Shown piece after piece: positions 52,829 to 64,000 of a DNA stretch of 64,000 nucleotides. The notes beneath the pieces were generated by a model. It was not told where the DNA came from, ran no database searches, and saw only the letters and a list, made by a program, of their open reading frames with translations. A program made the position numbers and the translations under genes. The stretch is from Forficula auricularia (Eukaryota > Arthropoda > Insecta > Dermaptera > Forficulidae): positions 8,975,313 to 9,039,312 of the forward strand of contig JALMQS010000075.1 of assembly GCA_024734495.1 (NCBI GenBank). Direction: 5' to 3'. Numbering within the stretch: position 1 is the stretch's first letter; each line of letters starts with the position of its first letter.

Positions 52829-53864
52829 CAGTAATACCCCGGACTTACGCGATAGATGGGACCAAGTAGCGATAGAAGAGTAAGTCGAATTCGCGTAAGT
52901 CGGGGTTCAACTTTGCATATAAATACATATAAAGTTTGTGTAATCGGGACCAGAGTCTAAAGAAAACAATAATTTAGAAGAAACATGTTTAATAAAATAT
53001 TAGATAATGAAAGCAATTTACATTACTATGAATAAAACAACGTAAACCGAAGTTATTTTGATGTCGAAGGCTTCATATATTCTAACAATGTCGCCTCGAC
53101 GAGATAAGTTTTTCTTCTTCTCACGTAAAATTTCCTCGTAGCATGCCAGTAACTTTTTTATTTCCCGTTTTGTAGTAGGAACGCGCTCTTCATTGGAATC
53201 TATTTTTTCTAAAATTTGTAACCCCTTTTCAATTGTATGAGGCTGTTAAGTTTGAAATCGTCATTTGATTTTCCGTTTCAACTGGGTCTAACGAATCAGT
53301 TTGTTCAATGTCTTGATCATGCTCACGCATTTCCATAAGCTCGTCAATTGTTAGCTCTTGATTGTGTGAATCCAGCAATTCTTGGACGTCATCACCATCC
53401 ACTTCTAAATTTAATTGTTTGGCAATATCGACCACTTCTTCAATTATACTATCGATTTCTTCAGGATTTGAGGCTGATTCTCCTTGGGTTTCTGTGGTGA
53501 CAAAAAATGGACACAGCTTTTTCCAGACGCCATTCAAAGTTTTTTGTGAAATCTCATTCCAAGATTGTCCAATTCTTACAGCATCTAAAACATTGAATTG
53601 CTTCCAAAAGTCTTTAACAAATGTACAAATGATCGCCTTGTGTAGTAAGCTTTAAATGTTTTAATGACTCCCTGGTCCATTGGTTGAAGCAAGCTGGTAT
53701 TGTGTGGTGGCAAAAATACATCTTCCACCCGTGGATCGAAATTAATTAGAGTTGTAGAAGGATGACCTGGTGCATTGTCAATTAGGAGTGGGGAAGCCGA
53801 TGCTCGCGGCAATCAAAAACAAAAACTGTGTATCTCCGAATTCGCGTAAGTCGGGGTATTACTG
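52829..53864 (-). mobile_element. Tigger/pogo-type deletion derivative
   Basis: The ends are CAGTAATACCCCGGACTTACGCG and (reversed) CAGTAATACCCCGACTTACGCG, with TA on both sides (52827-52828, 53865-53866). The right side continues TCGAATTCGCG-type sequence inside the ends. It encodes the C-terminal half of a transposase on minus (see next entry). At 1,036 bp it is far below a full-length element. Confidence 0.93.
53229..53812 (-). pseudogene. Tigger-like transposase, C-terminal half
   Basis: The segment begins ASPLLIDNAPGHPSTTLINF and continues VFLPPHNTSLLQPMDQGVIK with TFKAYYTRR. The aspartate of LLIDNAPGH and that of QPMDQGVIK fit the second and third catalytic positions of the pogo/Tigger DDE domain, as in jerky-like proteins. 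After a frameshift near 53584 the frame NGVWKKLCPFFVTTETQGES with its acidic tail (EEIDSIIEEVVDIAKQLNLE) follows to 53229. DNA-binding domains and the first aspartate are deleted, so it cannot act alone. The plus frame 53362-53655 is a shadow. Confidence 0.92.
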
Positions 53865-53925
53865 TACTATCTTTAAGATATTTTATGGAATGTACTAGAA
53901 AGTAAATTATTTTAATTTTAATGTA

Positions 53926-54450
53926 CTAACTTCTCGCCATGAATATTCGGTTTGGCCCTTGAAGTTGATGCATGGCCGGGCTTACCCATCGTGGGGTACA
54001 CGATTTTCTGCGCTTTGTGTTGTCGTAGTGGATACACTTTTCGTCCCCCGTCACGATTCGATGCAACAAACCTTTCCCATTTTGCCTTAAAAGCAAAGTT
54101 GTTCGCACGTGAAAAAACGGCGTTCGACGTCTCTTGGCCATACCCATGGCCTTGAGACGGTTCGAAATCGCTTGTTGAGTCACTTCCAAGGTTTCAGGGA
54201 GCTCCTCTTGAGTTTGGCATGAATCTTGATCCAATAACGCCTCCAACTCAGCGTCATCAAACTTTACTGGCCTCCCTTCGCGTTCATTGTCGCTGGTGTC
54301 AAAATCGCCACTTTTAAAAAACCGGAACCAGTGCTCGCATGTCTTTATTGATGGAGCATGTTCCCCATATGCTTTACACAGCAATCAATGTCCATCAGCT
54401 GCACTTTTTTCAAATGAAAACAAAAAAGCACCGCTTCCCGCAAATTGAGT
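53926..54450 (-). pseudogene. Truncated mariner transposase
   Basis: Minus strand: LNLREAVLFCFHLKKSAADG near 54390-54450, a stop, then LLCKAYGEHAPSIKTCEHWF and FFKSGDFDTSD, the DNA-binding part ELEALLDQDSCQTQEELPET with VTQQAISNRLKAMGMAKRRR, and LLHRIVTGDEKCIHYDN, which has the first catalytic aspartate. The C-terminal catalytic half is missing and the similarity ends at about 53935, only 70 bp from the Tigger element. It is a different subfamily from the mariners at 1091 and 10117. No terminal repeats were seen. Confidence 0.92.
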
Positions 54451-54549
54451 TTTGTTGGCACAAAGAAAGTATGTTGCTTACACTTCAGCGAAATGATAGA
54501 TACTGATTTTTATAGGGAAATTATGAAGCTTTAACATCAATATAGTTAC

Positions 54550-55475
54550 AAGATGATCCGATGCGATTTAATGGTAGTTACGCCATCTTTTGTAAATCCC
54601 CCAAAACCTATTTGTACACCTATACCAACCAAAAATATACTGTAAATATAGTAATAGATTTGTACAGTAACGGCAGCACTGGGGGAATTTCTCATTCTTT
54701 CTTTGTAGGTTACATACTAACTCGGCCTACCTTGGTTCTGCTCTTGTTTATTTATGTTCATTTTTTTGATATTAGTATTTGAGGTGAAAGTGTGGCCGAT
54801 ACTTTCCTTTTATAAAAGAATTGAGCAATATCTGTTTCGTTTCATATATAATAAAATTGATTTTTTATTAAATACTTATTAAAAATAATAGACAGAAATC
54901 CTATAATCTGATATCCTTTGGGATTTTTTTTATATATATTATATGAAATGGAATTTCGTTTTTTAAATTAAATATTTAAAGAGAAGAAATAATATCCCCC
55001 TGAGCAGATTATCTATTGGGATATTATTGGAATTTCAACTTGAAGAGCCTTAATAAATACTACATGTAACTCCAGCTAGAGTGGATTATTTTGTCAATAT
55101 TGTTCTTGTTCATTAGAAATGGCTGGCAAATGAACAATTTCAAAGTCAAATGAAAAGATCTTGTTTTGCCAAGAGTAGCAGAGGTTGTTGATTCACGAAT
55201 ATTCGTATGTTCAGTGACCGGCTTACTATTGCAACAAAACGAACTTATATCTAATTCCAATTGAGGGTATTTATTTATTTAATAATCTTACTTGGAAATT
55301 AATTTTTCTCTGAATTGGAGTGAATACAGAAATCAAATAAATTGCTGTGGCCATAAGCACGATAGTTATAGAGGTCTATGTGTATCGTGACCATAAGTAA
55401 CATATGATACTTGGTATATCGTATATCCAGGGAATGCTAGTCTGACGTTATTGTACAAAAATTTTTATTAAATAT
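54550..55475. other. Low-copy DNA with a Penelope-like end fragment
   Basis: 55165-55195 carries TTGTTTTGCCAAGAGTAGCAGAGG from the Penelope-like end. Otherwise there is AT-rich DNA and no exon. Confidence 0.5.
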
Positions 55476-55477
55476 AT

Positions 55478-56640
55478 ACCGGGTGAGTTTTTTTTATCTT
55501 GAGACAGTCTTATAACTAAAAAACAGTGCATTATATGAAAAAAGTTTCAAATAAAAGTTTATTTATATCAAGGGGGAAACTAAACAACGCTATTGTTTGT
55601 CGACGTAGACCAGGCTTTCAAGGGTATTTCGAAGTCAACTTTTGTTTTTCAAATAAAACTCTATATGTTTCTGTATATATTCTTAAACTAGAAAAAAAAC
55701 TGAACAACTTTCATAAGAACTATTTTTTATACGACATCAAATGGAAAAAAAATATTAAATCAATTGGATCTCAAAAAACCCTAATAATTATTTTTAACAA
55801 TTATTCAACATGATTATCAAATAATAATGATCAAATATTTAATTATTAAATAAATAATTGAATAATAATTAATTATTTATTAATTTAGCGACACTGTTCT
55901 GAGATATTCCAGAGTCTATCGCAAGACTTCTGGATGAATTCCAGTTCAAATTTCGTTATTTTGGCCTTTTTGAGTTTCTTCATAGCCCTTACCATACATT
56001 TCCTGTTTTTTTTAAATAGATTTACAACACGATAAAATGAAGCTCCTGAAGGCAAAATTATTAAATTATTAATTATTATTAAATTATTTATTTAATAATT
56101 AAATATTTGATCATTATTATTTGATAATTAAGTTGAATGATTGTTAAAAATAATTATTAGGATTTTTCGACATCTAATTAATTTAATATTTTTTTTATTA
56201 TTTGATGTCGTATAAAAAAATAGTTCTTATGAAAGATTTTAGTTTTTTTTTTTAGATTAAGAATATGTACAGATATAGGTTTCTATTTAAAAAACAGAAC
56301 TTGACCTCAAAATACCCTTGAAAGCTTGTTCTAGGTCGACAAACAATAGCCTAGTTTAGTTTCCCCTGATATAAATAAGCTTTTTATTTCAAATTGGATG
56401 TTGATGAAGGCAGTCCACGGTGGTTGTAAAAAATAAGACTATAATGGTTTTATTATTTTACATTTATTCGTTAAAGCGACGTTTCGGAGAATTTATTCTC
56501 TCCTTCTTCACCGTGGACTGCCTTCATCAACATCCAATTGTCCGTCTGTTAAAGAAAATTGCTATCAATTTTATTTGAAACTTTTTCATATAATGCTCTG
56601 TTTTTTAGCTATAAGACTGTCTCAAGATAAAATAAACTGC
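55478..56640. mobile_element. Foldback element with a palindrome inserted in its right arm
   Basis: The left end is CCGGGTGAGTTTTTTTTATC after TA; landmarks follow in order through a C-to-T-rich centre to CTGTCTCAAGATAAAATAAAC, where the last bases are replaced by repeat 56635. At 56395-56570 a Penelope-like palindrome interrupts TTTTTATTTCAAA. Confidence 0.8.
56395..56572. mobile_element. Penelope-like palindrome with degenerate hammerhead
   Basis: The outer arms are inverted: CAAATTGGATGTTGATGAAGGC and CCTTCATCAACATCCAATTG, with CAGTCCACGGTG/CACCGTGGACTG. On minus, 56478-56511 reads GTGAAGA, stem GGAGA/TCTCC, GAAACGTC; the first core base is G, not C, so cleavage is unlikely. Confidence 0.65.
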
Positions 56641-57290
56641 AACGGATAGTTGCTAAACTTTATCCAAATTCATTTGAAATATTAATATGTTTATTCCTTT
56701 ATTATTAATCAGATATCACTTGCTATTTGCAGTTCATGTTGACTTTAAGTAAAAAATAATGATCGATTCTCATTTAATAGTCGAGGAATAACCATTCTAC
56801 ATTGAATTTTGACGTTTCGGTTATTATTGGTAACCATTGCTGAAGACATGGAGGAAACGGCTTAAAATCAAAAATAACGATCGATTCTTATCTAATACTA
56901 GCGGAATAACCTTATTGCATTCCATTTTTGATGTTTTGACAATTAATGGCAACCTCTACTGATAACGTCGAAGAATCGACTTAAAATCAATAAGACTAAA
57001 TTCTTTTTTGGTAAACAACTCAAGCTTGAGTTGTCAAAACGTCAAAAACCTAATGTAGAATTTTATTCCTCAAGTAATAGATGAGAATCGATCACTATTT
57101 TTTATTTTAACTCGATTCCTCCATGTCTTCAGCCAATGGTTACCAATAAAAACCGAAACGTCAAAAATCCAATATAGAATGATTATTCCTCAAGTATTAG
57201 ATCAGAATCAATCACTATTTTTGATTTTAACTCGATACCTCCATGTCTTCAGCAAAGGTAACGGATAAAAAACAACGCAGTTGCTATGGT
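56635..57290. repeat. Tandem-unit repeat with an inverted second half
   Basis: 56635-57010 matches 28470-29010; 57010-57260 carries the same units reversed (AACGTCAAAAA.C.AATGTAGAAT, CCATGTCTTCAGC..TGGTTACC). Together they form a head-to-head pair. Confidence 0.75.
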
Positions 57291-58936
57291 TACTTATAAA
57301 ATTTCCTCCCAAATTTTTATCATTTCACAGCGAGAAGCCTAACCATTCTTACTTAAACAAGTTTAAATGAGCTATATTACCGATCAAATGAATAAATTTT
57401 AAAGTTTTTTTTTTAATTTTGGTAAAATAAGGAATTGAAAAAAAGTACATTCTTACTCTAGAGTAAAGTACTTTAAAATATACTTTTACTAAAAACTTTA
57501 TTTAACCTTTTTTGTTGTCCCCAAGGTACTTAATTAGGATTTTAAATTTCATCAAAATTGGTTAAGTCATTTTCAAGATATTTAGAAAAAACTAAAAAGT
57601 ACTGAAATAAAGTACTAATGTTTGTGGGCCGATATAGTACCAAAAACTAATCAGCGCTTCATTTTGTTAAACTAATGGTAGGTTTTCAATTTCATTTCAA
57701 TCGGTGTAAAGGTGTGGAAAAAATCGTGGACGAAAAAAACGATAACATACATCCATCCATACCATCCATCCCCACGCACTTCCAAAAAAAAATGGCACTT
57801 TTTGGCCTCTCGACGAGATCCCTGGTAATTTTTGGCAAAATCGTCACGTGCTAAAATTCAACCTAATTGAATACTACAATTTGTGACCTTAATTGAGTCC
57901 ATGGGTTCCGTAGTCTTTACCTGAGGACCCTTTGAAGTCCCGCTTGGCGCGAGAGCGATTACAATACTTTACCCATGCTTTGCATTGGATAAAGTAAAAA
58001 ATCCCACCTCCGGTATATGCAGACTATATCTGCTGTATTATAAACCTTTTTTTTTGTTCTTTAACTAAAAGGTACAAACAAATCTGGTCTTAAGTAAATG
58101 GTATAATTTTGGTCTAAAATAATAAATAATTTGAGTTGCAATTGGTTCACATGCCAATTTTGCTGCCAATGTGTCGCTGAGTGAGTCAGTCAAATTCCAG
58201 TATATTAAATTATATACTGAGCGACAGGGAAGTTATTGTGTTGCTGTTCTAATTAATCGCCCCCCCCCCCCCCCCCCCCCCCCCTATATTCTCTCCCTTT
58301 AATTGAAAATAAATTTCCATCCCCCCGCCCCTCCCATCCACCCCCGTATAATCCAGCTCAGAGCGTATAGAGTAGGTATTAAATATAAATCAAAATGTGC
58401 GCCCCTTGGGAAACAAAATTTTATATTAGCAGTAAAAAGTCAATGAAATGGTTTAACGACAAATAATTTATCCCGGCAAATGGCATGTCTCTATGTCTAA
58501 TATAGCGTCTATAAAATGTCCTCAAATGACGAGGGCGCATCGGTAATCTTTTAGACCCCCGGTTTGGTTGGGTTAGCAACATAGTAAAAATCTCTCTTTA
58601 AAAGGGACTTTTTCACTTATTAATTCGTACACCAGGTGAATCTTAAGTTCAGGGCTTAATCTCTACTAATTATTTAGTCGTGTTAAGTGAATACCATTTG
58701 AATTTCATTTGCTTCTACTAATTATTGAATAATGTTAAGTGTATATCATTCTACTTTCACGTACCTCTACTAATTATTTAGTTATGCTTAGTGAATACCA
58801 TTTGACGAACATATATGGTGTGAATATGGCTTCGATACGTTCAGTGCTTTAGGCATGGGTCTGTCGAGTACATGCGCACCAAGGATTTTATATATATGTA
58901 GGTTTGAAATTTGAATAAGACATTTTTCGAATTGTA
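57291..58936. other. Low-copy DNA; old repeat end near 57990; 25-base C-tract
   Basis: 57540-58000 ends with GATTACAATACTTTACCCATG...TAAAGTAAAAA, a diverged relative of the C-tract family end. A run of 25 C lies at 58260-58284. No open frame resembles a known protein. Confidence 0.5.
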
Positions 58937-59770
58937 TCACGTGTAAACCAGATGTTGGTCAAAGTGACAAACAACCCCCTTGCAACTAATGTATCCAGTT
59001 CTTTCAAGAAAGCCCTGGACCTTTAAAAGTCCTTAAGGCGTATCTTCTTCTTCTTCTTTTTCTATATAGGTGCGAACACCTGTTTCTCCAACATATTATA
59101 TTCAGTCATTAGGGTCATAACTCTCTTTCCATCATTGTTTTGGTCTTCCACAGCTTCTGACCCCCTCGGGACGGTTTTTTTGCCAATATTTTCGGGAGAC
59201 GGTCGTCTTGCATTCTGTCTACATGGGCAGCCCAGCATCTTCTTCTTACATTAATCCAATCGACTATGCCCTGAAGACCGCTTATTTGCCTAAGGTGTTC
59301 GCTGCGGATTTTATCATGCAGGGTTTTAGAATGGATGACTCTTACAACTCTCATCTCAGTTATCCGGAGAAGCTGTTTTATAACGGTTGTGTCTACCCGG
59401 GACTCAGCCCCATGTTATTATCGGGCCTACACAGGTCTTATATATCCTAATTTTACTTTCTGCAGATAGAAACTTATTTTTCCAGACTAGATTGAGATAG
59501 ACAGCTCCGGAAATTTTTGCTCCTTTTGATGACTTGCGAAGTTACTTTCTTCCTTAAGATTTCGTCTGCCAGGAAATCTGAACTCCCAAATAGTTAAAGC
59601 TTGAATATAATGACAGTGTGTGAAATTATTATAACCCTGTATATAGAATATTACCACCTGTTAATAAATAATTTATCCTATATAAGCACCTTTATTTGAT
59701 AAACCCTAGACATATAACCGACAAGCCACATATTCGGGATTAATGAGGAACTACAAATCCCACATAGATA
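58937..59770 (+). repeat. Dispersed repeat D interrupted by an RTE-like element
   Basis: The left part 58937-59038 (GTAAACCAGATGTTGGTCAAA) and the right part 59579-59770 (GACAGTGTGTGAAATTATTA ... CTACAAATCCCACA) are contiguous in the copy at 63068. The break contains the RTE-like relic. Confidence 0.75.
59043..59578 (-). pseudogene. RTE-like retrotransposon 3' end
   Basis: Minus-strand frame 59115-59354 contains RRCWAAHVDRMQDDRLPKIL followed by frame-shifted GRPK-like residues, and the 3' end is a GAA run (TTCTTCTTC near 59045 on plus). The DNA from 59385 to 59578 continues upstream and matches 24970-25185. It is a truncated insertion. Confidence 0.88.
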
Positions 59771-60865
59771 AATGTAAGTTTTTTGAATCAATCAACAACC
59801 TGCTAGTCCTGGCAAAACAACATCTTTTCAATTTACTCTTGATTTTCTTTAGAAATTTATAAAAACTTGTGTGTTTGATATTGAGAGATATGTGAAACAC
59901 CACCAACTCCAACCTAATATAATCAGAGATAATTATATTCTCCGCAGAGAGTTGTTAATTTATATAGAACCCGGGTTGAATGTCAAAATCAAAGGCAAAA
60001 ATAAATAAATAAATTCCTTATAGGTGAATAAAAAGAGCCAGAGAGGGAGGCAGGCAGCTAAATAAAGAGTTTTTGAGTGTAATAGGAGGGTGGAAGGTGG
60101 GGGTGCGGGGGTGTCAGAAGTAAGTGTGAGGGTGGATGGGGGGGGGGCGCTATTCCACTTGAGAGTTAATTAGTTTTATTTCAACCAATTAGAAAAGAGA
60201 CAGAGAGGCTTCTTCTTCTTTTCGCCCCCTTTTCTATTCACTTGACAGAAAAAGAGAAAAAGAGGAGGCGAGAGACCATTGGTTGCTTGCTTCTTCCTCA
60301 ACAACAACAACTTTTAATTAAAACTTTCTCTAAATAGTGCGCTGTTGATGATCGTGTTAGGCTGGCTGGCTCGGTCATACAACAAGATTGACCAATAAAG
60401 AACCATCAATTTTTTTTTTTTGTGAAAAACCGAAAAAATAAATAAATTTAATTAAGTAATAAATAAATTGAAGCGTAGAACATGAAGAAAAGAAGAAAAT
60501 CAATTGATAATTAATTAAATCTAGTGTACCCGCAGACCCGGGCAAAATACTAATCTAATTAAAATTCAAAATATGGTATTTAAAATAGCAAATAGATAGT
60601 TAGGTACTTGTGAGGATCGAGCTTTGCTAGATATTTTTTTGCAAAAATTAAAAATGAAATCACAAAGAGAGAAATCACTGAGGTTCTCCTCTGTTTGATG
60701 CAAATAAACATACACATGAGGGCTTGAAATTCTAAATTTAAGATGTTTACTTTCACATTTATATTCTATAGAATATAATGGGGAAATATTGCGCGATGGC
60801 CAGTCTGGGTACTGACTCTTTGAGAGCTTGTATCTCAGATATGAAAAAAGTTATTTTCATTTTTA
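59771..60865. other. Low-copy DNA with Penelope-like end fragments
   Basis: Fragments at 59786-59842 (CAACAACCTGCTAGTCCTGGC) and 60662-60715 (GATGCAAATAAACATACACA) belong to the Penelope-like units. G-rich runs lie near 60088-60150. No gene is seen. Confidence 0.5.
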
Positions 60866-60910
60866 ACCGACTTCAAAAAAAAGTGCTAGAGGAGGTTCTC
60901 TATTCGACTG

Positions 60911-60957
<47 letters not shown>

Positions 60958-62007
60958 GCCTATGTTACCCCATATCTCCCGCCAATTGTCAACCGATTTT
61001 TGAAAAAAAATTTTTGCATTGGGTCCTGGTCTACCTTCCGATTGGTCCCATTTTTTTTTCGATTTTTTTCCCATAGGTATTAGACCTTTTTTATTAGGCT
61101 TGTTTAGGCTCGTTTAGACCTAACCTCTAACTTTTATGAACCGATTTCGATGGTTCTTTTTTTATCGAAAAGAGGGTGTCTTACGGATGGTGTCATATTA
61201 ATTTGGTCAAGTTCTGATGATATGATCACTATTAATAACATCACTAAAAAGAGAAAATAAATAATTTTTAAGAAAAAATAAAAACCGACTTCAAAAATTA
61301 AATGCAACAAATATAAAAATACACTAAAAGGTATAAAATAATTATTATCTTATTTAGTTACAACTAAACGACGAAATATTAACACGAAATTACTTTTTAA
61401 AGTCGGTGCCAAACAAACTATACCTATAAGCGAGCGTACCTGCCAAACGTACTAAGTAAGATCCGTCGAGTGCGATTCATAAAAGGTATATGTTTGGCAC
61501 CAACTTCAAAAAGTAATTTCGTGTTAATATTTCGTCGTTTAGTTGTAACTAAATAAGATAATAATTATTTTATACCTTTTAGTGTATTTTTATATTTGTT
61601 GCATTTAATTTTTTGAAGTCGGTTTTTTATTTTTTTCTTAAAAATTTTTATTTTTTCTTTAGTGATGTTATTAATAGTGATTATATCATCAGAACTTGAC
61701 CAAATTAATATGACACCATCCCTAAGACACCCCCTTTCGGATAAAAAAAGAACCATCGAAATCGGTTCATAAACAAAGAGGTTAGGTCTAACAACCTAAA
61801 CAAACCTAATAAAAAAGGTCTAATACCTATGAAAAAAATCGAAAAAAAAATGGGACCAATCGGAAGCTAGACTGGACCCAATGCAAAAAAAATTTTCAAA
61901 ATCGGTTGACAATTGGCGGAGATATGAGGTAACATAGGCACAAAAAAAAAAAAAAAAAAAAAAAATTCAATCGAATAGAGAACCTCCTCCTTTTTTGAAG
62001 TCGGTTA
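60866..62007. mobile_element. AACCGACTTC family, complete nested palindrome
   Basis: The outer ends are TTAACCGACTTCAAAAA at 60866 and its mirror ending TTTTTTGAAGTCGGTTAA at 62007. An inner pair, AAACCGACTTCAAAAATTAAATG (61281) and CATTTAATTTTTTGAAGTCGGTTT, lies within, and a third pair (AAAGTCGGTGCCAAACAAAC / TTTGGCACCAACTTC) lies around the centre near 61455. A 43-base T run sits at 60913-60955. The minus frame 60886-61074 is poly-lysine from this run and not a gene. Confidence 0.85.
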
Positions 62008-62009
62008 AA

Positions 62010-62320
62010 AAATAAACCGACTTCAAAAAAAATTGAATGCAACAAATAAAATACACTAAAAAGGTATAAAATAATTAGTTACAACTAAACTAACGAAATG
62101 TTAACATGAAATTACTTTTTAAGTCGGTGCCAAAATATACCTTTTATGAATCGCACTCGACGGATCTTACTTAGTACGTTTGGTTGGTACGCTCGCTTAT
62201 AGGTATAGTTTGTTTGGCACCGACTTAAAAAAGTAATTTCATGTTAATATTTCGTAGTTTAGTTGTAACTAAATAAGTTAATAATTATTTTATACCTTTT
62301 AGTGTATTTTATTTGTTGCA
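62010..62320. repeat. AACCGACTTC family, second inner palindrome
   Basis: Begins AAACCGACTTCAAAAAAAATTG immediately after the previous element and is cut at 62318 (TTTATTTGTTGCA) by the next repeat, losing its right end. Confidence 0.8.
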
Positions 62321-63060
62321 CAGTTGTGGGGCACTGTTGGTGCTCCCAACACTCTGGCCACTGTTCTGGAGATATCTGATCTACCGGCGCCCATATATGC
62401 ATTATTCTAATTATTAGCCACAACATCTGGCGCTTTTTTGGACAGCTGATGAGGTGTTTCATGATCATTTGTAAATATCTGTTTTCTCTTTTGTAAAGGG
62501 TTGCTCCCTTCTGCGTGGCGCATTAAATCAGTCATTGAAATCAGAAAACCGGAAGTGGACATTTTCAATGAAAGATTTTTTTTTTTTTGATTTTTTCAAA
62601 AACGGCTCTAACGATTTTTTTAGAAATTAGTGTATTTATCAAGTGTCATGAGTTAATAGTTGTATCAAATTTTTAATCCGATTGAATTAAAGGAAGGGGT
62701 TGTAAATTAGGAGTGTCGTAAAATAAATATTTTAATCGTTCATATCTCGTCTTCGGAAAGTCGCAGAGCCTTGAAATTTAAAACTTAAGCTATCTAGAGG
62801 CTACAAGAAGTATAACAAGATTTTGGCTAAAATAGAAAAACCGTAAGTTGATGTTTACGTACGTAAGAATTTACCCCCCTGCGGTTCGCAACCATAACTC
62901 TCGAGATACGAAATTCGAAACTTAAGATTGATCTAAGCTTGAAGGAGTATATCAAGCTTTTGTCTGAAATCGGAAGACTGGAAGTGGACATTTACATCAA
63001 AGATTTTTTTTTTTTTTATTTTCTCAAAAACGGCTCCAACGATTTTTATTTTTCATTTAT
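62320..63060 (+). repeat. Helitron-like repeat relative of 27428-28460
   Basis: Shares, reversed, CAGTTGTGGGGC, GCTCCCAACACTCTGGCC, GCGCCCATATAT, TGCGTGGCGCA and TTGAAATCAGAA blocks with the 28060-28460 stretch. Tandem-like blocks (CAAAAACGGCTC.AACGATTTTT) occur twice, near 62597 and 63025. It lacks the hairpin end. Confidence 0.6.
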
Positions 63061-63067
63061 AGTTCAT

Positions 63068-63665
63068 CTAGCAACCCAGATGTATTGGTCAAAGTGACTT
63101 CCGTGCGAAAGACAACCCCTTGCAAATAATGTTTTCCGCCCTTTTCAAGTAAGCAATTGTACCCTTAAAGTCTTTGAGGAAATGCAGGAAGGAAACATGT
63201 CATAAATCTGAGAATATGATGACTGTGTGTGAATTCTTCAATGTTGTTATTAACGAATGTTTTACTAAATATGGAATTTTCCACCCACTTCCTTCTTCTA
63301 CCACCCTTAAGAAATAACGTCAGCCGAGAGGCCTCGCTGTGACTTGCAGACACAGTTCAAGTCCAGATTCAGACGCATTACGACCACGAAACATGATAGA
63401 TTCACCCCCTTAGCTGCTAAACGAATAACCTACTCTCTTAAACGATTTACAATCAATGTTACGTCCATTACTAATTAACGCCTTTTAAAGTGAAAGTTTT
63501 TTGTATTATAAACCTGTATATAAAATAAAATATAAAATCACCTAATAAATTTTTTCATCTCATATGAACAGCTTTTATTTAATAAACTCCTAGATACAAA
63601 CCAACAAGCCAAAGTGAACCCATCTGATCGGGATTAACGAAGAATACGAATCCCACATACATACA
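63068..63665 (+). repeat. Dispersed repeat D, uninterrupted copy
   Basis: From AACCCAGATGTATTGGTCAAAG to GAATACGAATCCCACATAC. This copy shows the pre-insertion order of the interrupted copy at 58937. Confidence 0.75.
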
Positions 63666-63666
63666 T

Positions 63667-64000
63667 ACTTCTTCTTCTTATTGTTAGGCTAAAAGCCTGT
63701 TTATTCCAGAGCGTCTTTCCATCGTTTTCTTGGACGGCCCCGTCTTCTTTTCCCGGTAGGGTTGTTGTCATGTTCATTTCCTTCCTCACCAGCCGGTCTT
63801 CGTTCATTCGCAATACGTGTGCACTCCATTCTGATATTCTCCTTTAGACCCATGCGCTGACTTTTTGTATATTGCACTTTTCACTAATATCTTCCACTAA
63901 GGTGTTACACAGCTTTAGCTGACAGCGTACTGGATCTCTAGCTATTGTGAGAGTTTTCGTCTTTTTCGAAGATATCTTGAGTTGCAATTTTTCGCAGGAA
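63667..64000 (-). pseudogene. RTE-like retrotransposon 3' end, running off the window
   Basis: On minus, ISEWSAHVLRMNEDRLVRK is followed after a frameshift by GKRRRGRPRKRWKDALE and a stop, with TTCTTCTTC (a GAA tail) at the left edge. This is the same C-terminal type as 23861 and 59043 but a different subfamily. The rest lies beyond 64000. Confidence 0.88.

Noticed and set aside
53362..53655. Serine-rich plus-strand open frame
   Set aside because: It is the exact antisense shadow of the Tigger transposase tail.
60886..61074. Lysine-rich small protein
   Set aside because: The lysines come from a 43-base T run inside the AACCGACTTC element.

Overview
This 64 kb window looks like gene-free, AT-rich nuclear DNA from an arthropod, built almost entirely from layers of dead and non-autonomous transposable elements. 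The arthropod call rests on the mix of families: mariner and Tigger transposase relics, several hAT deletion elements, RTE-like and Jockey/CR1-like non-LTR relics, Penelope-like terminal units carrying hammerhead-like motifs, a tRNA-headed SINE, Helitron-like pieces, and a family with ends reading AACCGACTTCAAAAA that I recall from insect genomes. Every long coding signal I could recognise is a transposase or reverse transcriptase fragment. I found no host exon, rRNA, CRISPR array or bacterial-style operon. Species and order cannot be fixed from this sequence.

Layout. 1-4.4 kb: a deleted mariner and a Penelope-like palindrome between unique DNA. 4.4-10 kb: a complete 1.17 kb foldback element, the AACCGACTTC family, a Jockey-like relic and the first C-tract family copies. 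10.1-12.7 kb: a mariner split by a 1,118 bp hAT-type element with a perfect 8 bp target duplication, next to a small palindrome. 13.4-18.9 kb: a minisatellite, Helitron-like repeats and more AACCGACTTC copies. 20.4-24.3 kb: a 292 bp hAT MITE, a C-tract family copy holding a retroposon-like insertion, and an RTE-like relic. 25.4-29.9 kb: a 1.27 kb palindrome, then a Helitron-like repeat hosting a Penelope-like unit (12 bp duplication) and a 160 bp MITE (8 bp duplication), then a C-tract copy nested in another. 30.7-37.3 kb: an RTE-like relic split by a Penelope-like unit (13 bp duplication), a Jockey-like 3' end, a SINE, a second foldback copy and a CR1/Jockey-like relic. 39.2-42.7 kb: a foldback element holding two hAT copies and three Penelope-like units nested or stacked together. 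42.7-57.3 kb: repeated C-tract copies, further foldback copies, and a Tigger deletion derivative beside a truncated mariner. 57-64 kb: a low-copy stretch, a repeat interrupted by an RTE-like relic, a nested AACCGACTTC palindrome and another RTE-like 3' end.

Nothing here works together as a pathway. The interest lies in the clean insertion chronology, in the hammerhead-like cores sitting in inverted repeats at several independent loci, and in a small MITE family with CG termini and 8 bp duplications. Islands between repeats are simple-sequence-rich and hold long C/G homopolymers, consistent with intergenic or deep intronic DNA.
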